Positions 1 through 14,699 of a stretch of 64,000 bases of DNA are shown in pieces; the stretch's first letter is position 1, and every line of letters starts with the position of its first letter. The DNA is from Ridgeia piscesae. Lineage: Eukaryota > Annelida > Polychaeta > Sabellida > Siboglinidae. Location: positions 359,501 through 423,500 of the forward strand of contig JAODUO010000546.1 of assembly GCA_025642075.2 (NCBI GenBank), read 5' to 3'. A program made the position numbers and the translations under genes. The notes under the pieces are model-generated. The model was not told the DNA's origin, made no database searches, and worked only from the letters and a program-made list of their open reading frames with translations.

Positions 1-258
1 TCACCTTTATTGACAGTCCAGCACTCTACAGCAACACCACAACTTCCCATGGGATGTTAGAGATGACTTTGGACAGTGACAATGGCTGATGGAACTGCAG
101 CAGAGTGACATCAGTGTCACAGTGTCAGTGTCACAGTGTCATCAGTGTCACAGTGTCACAGTGTCACAGTGTCATCAGTGTCCAGAACAGTACGCCATCT
201 GATAACAAACGTGGCATACACTAGAATCATGAAGCAAACAAAACAAGCCACAACAAAC
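1..258. other. NTAN1 intron sequence at the left edge
   Basis: This lies downstream of the last visible NTAN1 donor (GT at 258-257, minus strand). No further NTAN1 exon is recognisable. It contains a CAGTGTCA minisatellite (annotated separately) and nothing else I can name. Confidence 0.5.
100..184. repeat. CAGTGTCA short tandem repeat
   Basis: About ten imperfect copies of an 8-bp CAGTGTCA unit, some joined by an extra TCA, inside an NTAN1 intron. CAGTGTCA mixes easily with its own reverse complement TGACACTG, so short hairpins are possible. Confidence 0.8.
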
Positions 259-5674
<5,416 letters not shown>

Positions 5675-6369
5675 TATTCATAAACCTGAAACATTAAAAG
5701 TACATCCTCAATCTTACCCTTTCACTATCCTTATTTTATTTATTGTATGGTGCAAAATGTAAATCTAGCTAGTATCAAATATCATCAGATTTTTTTTAAA
5801 TAAACAGTCATTGACATGATTCTAAAGTGTAATTCATGCATGTGAACGTGAGAATGCTTGTACCCAGTACTGATGATGGCAACTTTCATTGCTCTCTCAA
5901 GAAACATTGTTAACAAGCTCAGTGGTATGAATTATCATTTATGAGGAGTTGTTATTTGCCCAGCAATTTACTTTTGCAAATTACCAATGTAATTACTTTC
6001 AATCACATAAACATCTAGCCAATCAAGGCACTTTTTATGCAAAGAAACAAAAATGAAAGGGAACAAAGGTCTGGCAGAACGTCATCTATCTATTTATGAA
6101 CTTTTCCTGTCAAACACTGTTTTAAAGTCAGGTAGGCCGAGTCCACAGAACTATTTTCATTGAGATTTCTTGTTCACAGTTCAGTTGTGACTAGAAGCTC
6201 TGTTATGCAAGATTTTCCAGTCATTAAAACCATGTTGTACATTGCATAAAAGTTCATGGGACATCATGTGATTCACTATTTCATCCTTGATCATAGCTTT
6301 ATCATTTTATGCAGAGACCCACCCACCCACCCACTAAAACCAAGGATATCATAAATTTTATTCTGTATA

Positions 6370-6555
6370 GTGCAGATTTATTTTTTATTTCGACTTCGCA
6401 TTGCACACACAAAACATTGCTTTTGTGGTCCTGATGCGACTGTTATGCGTTAACTGTTCATGCCCAGTGGCATCGGCTTATATCTTATTTACATCAACTC
6501 GATGGCATTAAATTGATCTGAAACACAATTAAAAAAAATAATATCTTACTTCTCA
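6370..6555. mobile_element. Partial copy of the foldback (GGTAATC) MITE family
   Basis: The order of short blocks matches 19,560-19,740: a TTGCATTG/CACACA segment, GTGGTYCWGATGCRA, a GCGYTAACT block, CATCGGCTT, TTTACATC and TCTRAAACACAATT. The terminal inverted repeats themselves are not present here, so it is a truncated relative of the fuller copies at 8390-8815 and 19,253-19,847. Confidence 0.6.
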
Positions 6556-6599
6556 GGTGGTTTCCTCTACACAGCCCAAATTTGGGCTAACGCATGAGT

Positions 6600-7655
6600 T
6601 GTCCTTCTCTAGAATTAGTGAGTCCACTAGAGGTGACACATTTACCCCTGTGTGGGATATTTTACTTCCCCTGGAATAGACACCAAATAGAAGGGTCCAA
6701 AATTTTATAAATATCTTGGAAACTATATTTCAGATGATCTTACAGATGATGATGACATTAATAGACAATGCAGAACTCTGTATGTACAAGGAAATCTTAT
6801 ATTTCGAAAATTTAGTATGTGCTCCCTAGAGGTTAAGCTCACACTGTTTCGTTCATATTGCTCACCCATGTATGGAGTACAAGAAATCCACATTAAATAG
6901 ATTGCATATTGCAATATTTTAAAGTTGTTTACTGGTATGTCAAAATATGAAAGTATCAGCCTGTTATGCACTTGTTTGATGTACAATGCTGCCAGTCAGT
7001 AGGAATATAGTGTATAATTTTATTTATATATTTGATAGCTCTGTTAACTATATTTTAAATGACATTCTAACTTCTAGTTTAAGACTCACTTACAGCATCA
7101 AACACTTGAACAAGGCTTTTATGTGTGAACACTTGACTGAAACAACTTTTTTAAAATATTGAATGGGTATGAAAATATTGACAGAAATATTTTTTTACGG
7201 TCAAGGAAGAGGGAAGGACTAGAGGACATGGAGATACATTAGCAAATAAGCAGTGTAGACTAGATATTAGAAAATTTTCATTTTCACAAAGAACAGTAAA
7301 TGAATGGAACAGATTATCAGCTGATTGTGTAGGTGCTAGTAGTGTTATTATATATGTATATATTTTAATCGACATATACCTAAGACGGGCAGGGTATACT
7401 TAGATAGATAGTTTGGACTCTCGATAAGCCAAATGGTTTCCTAGTCCACCTGCCATCTAGAGTTGAATCTCTAGGTCAGTAGGTGGCAATCTTGTTAAAC
7501 TGTCCGTATATATTTTTCGAATATACACAGCTTTGGGTCAGAATGCTACTGTATATATTGTCTGCCTAATGTCACCATATGGACCTCAGAGTCACATGTA
7601 CTTGCTGTATGTGCCCTGTTGAGTCTGGAATAAAATTATTGAATCGAATTACCCC
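6600..7655 (+). mobile_element. 5'-truncated non-LTR retrotransposon (LINE) relic, 3' end
   Basis: Degraded plus-strand translation shows a reverse-transcriptase C-terminal region: YVQGNLIFRKFSMCSLEVKL and LFRSYCSPMYG near 6.77-6.87 kb, then RLDIRKFSFSQRTVNEWNRL near 7.25-7.32 kb. The (F/S)FSQR.VNEWNRL signature is typical of LINE ORF2 tails in animal genomes. The element ends in an AATAAAATTATTGAATCGAA tail around 7,630-7,650. Stops and shifts show that it is dead. The clade (CR1- or Jockey-like) is not resolved. Confidence 0.75.
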
Positions 7656-7900
7656 TGGGCCCTGCCCTTAGATACGTAAATCTTCTGGAAGCAGTCCTAT
7701 TTTCGCTCACAAATATAGATGATAAATAACATAACAAAAACAAGAAAATCCCCTGTGCTTTACATATGTGTTTTGTGACATTGCATTGCCCCGTATCCGA
7801 ACTGTGATAATGGTATTAACGTACTATAATAAATATAATCTATAGATAATCGCCTAAAACATCGACTTCTGGGCAATATTGCTAGTACTTTCTAGTTCCA

Positions 7901-7996
7901 TACTTCACCACCAGTGTCGCATTCCTCTACACACCGGAAATGGTTGTAGCCACCAACTTCCTTTTCCGGAGTATCGCTCTATTTGGCGTTAGATAA
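7901..7996 (+). promoter_or_regulatory. Candidate RPSA promoter/TSS with 5'-TOP noncoding exon 1, possibly shared with NTAN1
   Basis: A pyrimidine-rich start CTTCCTTTTCCGG near 7,949 fits a 5' terminal oligopyrimidine leader, the usual start of ribosomal-protein mRNAs. A strong GTGAGT donor follows at 7,997-8,002, so a noncoding exon of about 48 nt can splice to the acceptor at 9,286. CCGGAA/TTCCGG ETS-type sites occur in this segment in both orientations. NTAN1 lies upstream on the opposite strand, so a bidirectional promoter is plausible. This is inferred from sequence only. Confidence 0.6.
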
Positions 7997-9286
7997 GTGA
8001 GTTGGCGGCAAATAAAATCTGTAAACATCTGTCTGTCACTGTTAGTGATATCCAATAAAAACAATAGATGAATGTAACAATGCATCTATTTATCGCCTGT
8101 TATAGTTTTGCATGTGGCGAGCGTGAAAATGTTGCGTTTTTAGACCTCGAATAAACCCATCTGTCGGACCAACGTGTTTCGGGCATTACTGTACCTACGG
8201 TCCCGGTCCCTAGTAATAGTACTGAACCACTAGTTTTAGCAGCCATAATATACATTTTATGACTCCACACAGCATGCAACTGCAAGCATACATAATAAAA
8301 TCTGTAGACAAATTTGGGACAACAAACCTAAGACTTAAGTCAGTGTCACTGCTACATCAGTCATAATAAATTTAATAATTTCTGGATCCGGTAATCTTAT
8401 ACTTAACTGGCCTAAATTATTACGGCCTTTCAAAACCGTTTTTTCCTCCCACCTTATATCGATGTGTATGTGTTCGCAATGTGATTCTACATCACTTCCG
8501 GTACAAAGAAGTCAGATTAAAAATATTTAATTAGTGTTTTGGAACAATTTAAACATGTCGAGTCGAAGTAAACAATGCAATGTCACCGCTGCAAATACGG
8601 TGCGAGTTGTAGGCGCCTCACAGAGACGCCTCCCATCGCGTTGTTTACTTTGACTCGGCATGTTTAAATTGTTCTAAAACACAAATTTAAAAAATTAATC
8701 TGACTTCTTTGTGTCGGATGTGATGTAGAATCACACTACATACACATCGATATAAGGTGTAAAAAACGTGTTTAAAAGGCCGTAATAATTTAGGCCAGTT
8801 AAGTATAAGATTACCGATCTACCTAACTTCTTATGCTTTTAGCCTTTTGACTTTACATGTAATGGCAGGTTTCACAAATGTTGCATTTTTACACCCAAAT
8901 AGCGCTCCGATTTGTGCCCGTCGCAAGTGCAGCGATGCACGTGACACTGCGCCATGCACATGGAATGAGCGATAAACAGTTTGTTTATGCCGACCGCTCT
9001 TGTCTTTTCGACCTCAAAAGTCTGCTAAGACACGCTGTTTATAAAACAAATATGTGCAAGATGATGTTAAATGATTGAATTAACAAGATCAGGTATCAAA
9101 TGTTGGCAAAGATAGTTATAATGGCAAAATTGAGACGGGTTCGAATTCTGCACAAGTGCCCATGTAATTCTTATTTCAATTTATGTGATTAATCAACCAA
9201 ATGAGCGAAGCTCCTATCAGTCGATTAAAACAAGCCTATATTAAATTTAGGAAATCATAGTAAAATGAATAGCCTTTTTCTTTCAG
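7997..9286 (+). other. RPSA intron 1
   Basis: Runs from the GTGAGT donor to the TTTTTCTTTCAG acceptor. It carries the 426-bp foldback element at 8,390-8,815; the rest is AT-rich without a recognisable gene. A GGTTCGAATTC string near 9,138 resembles a pol III B box, but I see no convincing tRNA fold around it. Confidence 0.6.
8390..8815. mobile_element. Foldback MITE, full copy (GGTAATC family)
   Basis: The element is nearly one long palindrome of 426 bp. Both ends read GGTAATCTTATACTTAACTG inward on opposite strands, followed by the shared blocks GGCCTAAATTATTACGGCC, ACATCACTTCCGG/ CCGGATGTGATGT-like and TTTAAAC/ATGTC. The centre is a short GC-rich unpaired part near 8,580-8,640. No transposase frame is present. 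The immediate flanks share only ATC, so a 3-bp target duplication is possible but weak. Confidence 0.88.
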
Positions 9287-9318
9287 GTTGATCGCCGTAA
9301 CTCAATTGATCAACCACA

Positions 9319-12300
9319 ATGTCCGGAGGTATTGATACTCTGGCCCTCAAGGAAGATGATGTAACAAAATTCCTTGCTTGTGGAACCCACCTTGGTGCCA
9401 CAAATGTGGATTTCCAGATGTTGCAGTACGTCTTCAAGCGCAAGGCTGATGGTATGTGTCGACAAACACACTGTTGTTGATGCCTGTATCAGGACTATGG
9501 TTATGCTTTATAAAGCAAACAACCACTGTTTAGAAGGTCGTGTGCAAGCCTTTTTTGAAGCCAACTGCAGCCTTACACAAGCATGATAGCAGACAATCTA
9601 TTTTATGTTAAAAACACGAACACCACCCATAGACTACTGTCAATTACTGTCAGAGGTATACACATATGGAACGGACTAACAAGTGCCATGACACAGTTGC
9701 CAAGTTTGCAACAATTTAAGAAAAGATTAAAATCGACGCTACTTTCTTCGTATTTATGAACAGTTAACACAATGATAAAAAAATACCGTTACGTTGCTTT
9801 GTACTAAATCTTGTAGCTCTTATTACAACTACTATGCATTTTAGTTGAAAAGGGCATAACACCTTACAAGTCATATGACTTCTGTGTCCCTTTAACAGCA
9901 GCAATTCACCAATCATGGAATTGTATTGTAATGTCTACCATTGTGTATTGTATTGTCTTTACCATTGTGTTACTATTATTTTCCCATAATATGTTGTATA
10001 TTCCTGTGTTGTTAAATAAACTTTCATTCTGTGTGAACACAAAAACAAGGGTGTGGACCAGGCCTTTATGCAGGATAATGTTTTGCTAATCCCACTTTTT
10101 GGTGGATGTTAACCATTTCAGTGCTACAGTACGCTGTTGTGGCAGCACAGTATGTCACTTGAATATGACAGGCCACAATACAGCATTGAATATTTCTGCT
10201 ATTCAAATCGTGTTTTACGTATTGGTCACAATGGCATGGACTTAAAATTTCATCAGAACTTTTCATTGCCAAAAGTGGCATTGTTTTTACATGTGTAATG
10301 TTTTATTGTAGGCATTTACGTCATCAACTTGCGTAAGACGTGGGAGAAGCTGCTGCTGGCGGCCCGGGCCATTGCGGCCATTGAGAACCCGGCGGACGTG
10401 TGTGTCATCTCGGCACGTCCATACGGTCAGCGTGCTGTCCTCAAGTTCGCCTCTTACACTGGCTCCACTCCTGTCGCTGGCCGCTTCACACCCGGCACCT
10501 TCACCAATCAGATCCAGGTGTGTTTACCTTCTCTGATTGTAATAAGAATCTTGTGAACAGATTATCTTCAGAAATATTTACCAATTGATATCATCATGGT
10601 TTTTTTAGTCCTTTGGGTTGAATGTTCAATGTAAAGTTGGTAAATAATTGATTGTAATACTTCTCAGTGTTTGTAACGAGTCGGAATTTCCGACTTTTGT
10701 CGGATTTTCACAATTTTGTCGGAAAAAGTAGGATTTCTAGACATTTTGTACTAATGAATTTGAAGATGAAAGTGGACTTCAGAAAAAAAACGCCCGTTTA
10801 AAAATCGGTATGTAAACATGGGCAGCGAGTCTTGCTTGTTCCAGACACGCGGAAGTAAAATCTAGGTCAGAACGAAGTACTTTTAATGAGCCTACTCCCT
10901 CCGGGAGCGCATAGTGGCTATGTACTAGCGGAGGGTAGCATGATTCTAACTAGAACAGTGCATTCTCGACCTTTCGCGTTGTTTCTCGCCTAACGAGAAG
11001 CTTACTGCCGCCATTTTTCGAAGCGCATGTCGGCCAGCGAAAATGGTCTTGCATTATTTGGATATTGGATTGTCAAGAAAGACACTTTTAATGTCACATG
11101 CCGTCTGTGCAAATCCAACGTCTGCATCAAGGAAGGTGAGAAGGCTCTTGCCAAGCACAGTTCGTCGGCAAAGCATCACAAGGAAAGCTGGAACCGAGAA
11201 TATTTTTCAAGCCTTTGCACAGCAAGATGCTAAACAGCGGGAGCTGAAAAGCTGTGAGGAGAATGCGAGGGACGCTGAATTAATATATTTACACCACATA
11301 GAAGCCCACGGAATTCCGCCACACGTGTCAAGTTGTACGACCCTCTTATTCAAACAAATGTTTCCGGACTCAAAAATTGCAGACTCGAAACAAGGCTATG
11401 AAATTACCCACGCACTAGGCCAACATTACAACACCCGGTTAGTCAACAGGTTGCAGCAGGAGTACTTCAGTATAAATATTGACGAATCCACCGTGCTGGA
11501 AAAAAACCAGCTGGCGATTACTGTGCGCTACTTTCACAGGGGAGTGAAACGTGTGGTGACAGAACATTATAAAACTGTAGAGATCGGCAAGAAAGATGCC
11601 GATAGTCTGGTTTCTGTATTGCATGAAACCTTTACAGCTGATGGGATCGACTAAAAATCCCAGTTGCTTCTTATTGAGACTGACAGTTGCCCAGCCATGA
11701 GAGGTGTTAGGGGAGGAGTCATCACGAAGATGAAAACAAAAGTGGAATATCTGTGGAATATCACCACATTGCAAATGCACTCAAGTATGCTTTGCTGGCA
11801 TTTGACAGTAAAATAAAGAATATATTTGTGGATGTTTATTACTGGTATTATATGCTGTGACAGGGGCTTACTTGTATATTAGCTTATTGAGTTCAGGTGG
11901 GTGTTTTGGTGCTTGGATAGACCATTTGGACTCCTTCAAAAATCCAAACCCCCGGCATTCAAAAGTAGGATTTTTGAAAGTTGTCTGTTACAAACACTGC
12001 TTCTATAGTACATATATCCTTGAAAATTCACGTTCAAAGGCATAAAACCACCATACCATCTTAGAACTGGATGATTTTAATATATCAAAATGTGCATAAA
12101 AATGTGAACTTCATTTAGAATTTTGGTGGAATTACCTTTTTCGGGATATCATAGAAGTGTAAATATTTAACATTGTTTGGCAGGCTGCATTCCGTGAGCC
12201 CCGTATGCTGATAGTGACGGACCCACGCATGGACCACCAGCCTGTAACTGAGGCCTCCTACGTCAACATCCCTGTCATCGCTCTGTGCAACACCGACTCC

Positions 12301-13908
12301 CCTACCAGATATGTTGACATTGCCATCCCGTGCAACAACAAGGTAGGTGTTTGCCACGGTGTCGTTTTGTTTCTATTTCCACCAGGTACCGGACACATTC
12401 AACATATTGAACATGACTGCTAGGGGGTAGCACAGAAAGAAATGAAATAAAGATTACTAACGACAAATATTTTATTAAATGAGTTGAGAATTGGTAATAA
12501 ATTTAAATATATTATTTCTTTCATAAACTTGATGCAAACTGGGGGAGTGGTCAGACCTGATTTGTTAGGGCAGGCGTGGAGGGTGGATTGGTTTTTGTAT
12601 GCTACAACATGTGTGCGTGCGTGTGTGTGTGTGTGTAGTCTGTGGAAGCAATCCACAATGATGAAGAAAAAGTTTGTCAGTTTTGCAGAGCAAAAGTTGA
12701 GAGTATCAGTCGATGAGACTGAAATCACTGCAATACATAATGCGTAATGTAAACCTTGCTTTGTAGAACAACCACTCGATAGGTCTGATGTGGTGGATGC
12801 TGGCGCGTGAGGTCCTGCGTCTGCGAGGCACCATCCTGCGTGAGCAGCCATGGGACGTCATGACTGACTTGTTCTTCTACCGTGACCCAGAAGAGGTGAG
12901 TAGCTCTGTGCACAGGTGGCGAGACAGCGTACATAACAAATAGACGGTATGTCGTAAAATGCATTCTATAAGTGTACAAGAGTAATCCCCATTACATTTA
13001 CCCAAAATAATTTTTCTGTCTCGTACCAGGGACGCTTTTCATTCAACAGGTGTCACTATACACCAAATACAGCCGTGTCTGCTAACATATTTTGGGTTGA
13101 AAATGTAAACAAGCTAAACACTGCAGTGTCCATCGGAGCCTGCCATTCAAGTTGGTAATTTGTTATCATATTGTAGATTTACATAACTACTTGACATGTT
13201 GACAACGACTGATGTGTGTTTGTCGTAGACGGAGAAGGAGGAGGTGGCAGCCCCAGTGGTTGAGGTTGCCAAGGCAACACCAGCGAAGGACGACTATGTC
13301 CAGGACTGGAGCACAGAGATGGCCCCAACTCCTGCAGCAGTCCCAGACGTGAGTAGATGGAACTTCAACCTATCTAACCAGTGACCAGTTTTGTGATTTC
13401 ATTTTTTACTACATTACAGAATTCGGTGCAGTTTAGGTTAGGTGTTATATTTGCAAGGCTCAAAATTTAAATATATTTTTTTAAGATTGGTTGGGTTAGG
13501 AGCTAGCTGAAACAAATTAATACTAGGATTGTTCCTATAAGGATATTAGACTACTACAGAAGGTACAGAAAAACATACTTATTAAAACTAACAAAATGAA
13601 ATGTAAAATGATGTATTAATTTCACAGCAAAAATAAATTGCTGCAGACTAATACTGATGAAAATGTAACGTGTTGTTAATGTAGTGTGCCCGGTTGTGTT
13701 TCAGTGGGCAAGTGAGAGCATCCCAGTGGCAGCTGTGCCCATCCAGGGAAGCACCCCTAGCTGGTCCATCGCAGACGCTGGTGACTGGTCTGCCTCGGCT
13801 CCCCCTGCAGCAGCCCCAGCCTCTGCTGTGGTTGGAGAGGCAGCTCCCATTGCTGCCCCAGCCAACGACTGGGGCGGTGGCGCCGCCACTGAGGATTGGT
13901 CCAAGTAG
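9319..13908 (+). CDS. RPSA: 40S ribosomal protein SA (laminin receptor 1 / p40), complete
   Basis: RPSA is a uS2-family protein of the small ribosomal subunit, needed for 18S maturation and also reported as a laminin-binding protein. Coding exons are 9319-9451, 10312-10517, 12184-12342, 12767-12895, 13229-13348 and 13705-13908. Every border is GT..AG, phases close, and the product is 316 aa (human 295). The start [15 protein letters not shown] and the core [53 protein letters not shown] and [19 protein letters not shown] are near-identical to other animals. The acidic/alanine-rich tail carries the family's repeated DWS motifs (QDWSTE, GDWSAS, EDWSK at the stop). A noncoding exon with a TOP leader lies at about 7,948-7,996, and exon 2 begins at 9,287. 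The tail is slightly longer than in vertebrates. Confidence 0.98.
9590..10035 (+). mobile_element. LINE 3'-end relic in RPSA intron 2
   Basis: A plus-strand frame ending near 9,759 reads [17 protein letters not shown] then [19 protein letters not shown] and stop. This is the classic last segment of CR1/Jockey-type ORF2 proteins (G..IWN.L....SL..FKK.LK..L). About 250 nt of T-rich 3' UTR follow, ending around AATAAACTTTCATTC. Only the last 50-odd codons are present, as expected of a 5'-truncated insertion. Confidence 0.72.
10048..10135. mobile_element. Fragment of the CTTTATGCAG MITE family
   Basis: CAGGCCTTTATGCAGGA, then TTTGGTGGATGTTAACCAT, matches the left parts of the copies at 24,760 and 46,480. 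No right end was found before the exon at 10,312. Confidence 0.55.
10518..12183 (+). other. RPSA intron 3
   Basis: GTGTGT donor to a TTGTTTGGCAG acceptor. About 80% of its length is the hAT relic at 10,665-11,999; without that insertion the intron would be about 330 bp. Confidence 0.85.
10665..11999 (+). mobile_element. hAT-superfamily DNA transposon relic with TIRs and 5-bp direct repeat
   Basis: The element begins CAGTGTTTGTAAC and ends GTTACAAACACTG, a perfect 13-bp terminal inverted repeat. It is bounded on both sides by CTTCT, an apparent 5-bp target duplication. Inside, a plus-strand transposase remnant starts near 11,027 ([14 protein letters not shown]). It has a CRLC..C..H..H zinc-finger-like N-terminus, then after a +1 shift near 11,180 continues to 11,654 with [20 protein letters not shown] (hAT catalytic Asp region). 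After a stop, a further piece includes [10 protein letters not shown], the second Asp block. The C-terminal hAT dimerisation domain is missing. It is inactive: frameshifted, stopped and internally deleted. Confidence 0.85.
12343..12766 (+). other. RPSA intron 4
   Basis: GTAGGT donor to a TGCTTTGTAG acceptor; it contains a short GTGCGTGC/(TG)n run at about 12,609-12,637. No other feature is visible. Confidence 0.7.
12896..13228 (+). other. RPSA intron 5
   Basis: GTGAGT donor to a GTTTGTCGTAG acceptor. The length would suit a snoRNA host intron, but I could not identify C/D or H/ACA boxes with confidence. Confidence 0.6.
13349..13704 (+). other. RPSA intron 6
   Basis: GTGAGT donor to a TTGTGTTTCAG acceptor. 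AT-rich; nothing recognisable inside. Confidence 0.6.
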
Positions 13909-14016
13909 ATGGTCAACAAATGTGGGCATTCTACTCGCCCGGACACCATAAAATAAGGCTGATGTTGCCGGGCCGTGACTGGTTTTGGTGTCTTCATCTG
14001 GGAAACCGCATTGGTG

Positions 14017-14022
14017 AATAAA
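14017..14022 (+). terminator. RPSA polyadenylation signal AATAAA
   Basis: A canonical AATAAA 108 nt after the RPSA stop codon, followed by a GT-rich stretch at about 14,043-14,063 that fits a downstream element. It gives a short 3' UTR, as usual for ribosomal-protein genes. Confidence 0.85.
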
Positions 14023-14069
14023 TGCTATGGTTTCATCCAGTATATTTGTTTTTTGGTTTGTTTTCCGCT

Positions 14070-14690
14070 GATGCTCGCTCCTTCAAATGCCAGTACCAGA
14101 CTAAACTGCAAACATGGACGTTCAGTCAGTCGTCCTAGAAGAAGCCATTAACCACACCTGACTATAGCTGGCAAGCACGTTATCATATAATACTCTTTAA
14201 AGTGCACCCACAAACACAAAAGAGCAATCTGGTAATCCCCAATTAACCAGCACAAAGATGTGTATTTGAATAACTGGTGGCCAAAAATTAAAGCCTTGCT
14301 TGGGCTGGAAATCTGAGCACACAACTGGTGATTTGACCTGCCCTCAGTGTTGGAGATGGTGGTATCTTAATCCATAGTTTAGTGCAGCCCGCACAGCAAT
14401 AAATACAAAATCCAGGACTGGGGGCCAAAATTAATTGCTGTTTTGTGAAAGAAACAGACTGATGTGTTATTCCGTCATTAGTTTTACCAACAATCGCTTG
14501 GGGCGCTATGGCAACATGAATTTTGACTCCACTTTGTAATTAATATGAACAGCCAAATGGAATGTGGAACTGGTTTAGATAGGATCTGTTGAAGAACCAA
14601 TGTAGGAATTCTGCAGAGTGCAATTGCAAACTGGAATAATTTTCATTGACTAGCTAGGTCTTTGGTTTTACTTAGGGAAAAACAGTTTGC
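14070..14690. other. Intergenic sequence between RPSA and the RTE relic
   Basis: No gene or named repeat recognised; it may be partly old retrotransposon sequence belonging to the element that follows. Confidence 0.4.
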
Positions 14691-14699
14691 TATTTACTA

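Larger units (their letters stand above)
5686..7900. other. Intergenic or NTAN1 5' intron with transposon fragments
   Basis: This holds, in order, unremarkable AT-rich DNA to about 6.28 kb, a fragment related to the CTTTATGCAG MITE, a (CCCA)n run at about 6318-6332, a foldback-family fragment at about 6370-6550, and a LINE tail from about 6.6 to 7.65 kb. At least one NTAN1 5' noncoding exon must fall in or near this stretch, but I cannot place it. Confidence 0.5.
9452..10311 (+). other. RPSA intron 2
   Basis: GTATGT donor to a TTATTGTAG acceptor. It holds a LINE 3' end and then a fragment of the CTTTATGCAG MITE, both annotated separately. I could not identify an intronic snoRNA, although vertebrate RPSA introns host some. 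Confidence 0.6.

Noticed and set aside
9120..9150. tRNA or SINE suggested by a GGTTCGAATTC word
   Set aside because: No properly spaced A box, acceptor stem or second copy could be seen.
11439..11780. 113-aa minus-strand frame in RPSA intron 3
   Set aside because: Antisense to the hAT transposase remnant, whose plus-strand frame shows the conserved catalytic blocks.
12896..13228. Intronic snoRNA in RPSA
   Set aside because: Expected from vertebrate RPSA, but I could not find convincing C/D or H/ACA boxes with a terminal stem.
13648..13997. Frames overlapping the last RPSA exon in other phases
   Set aside because: Alanine/proline-rich shadows of the true exon, which continues the RPSA protein to its EDWSK stop.
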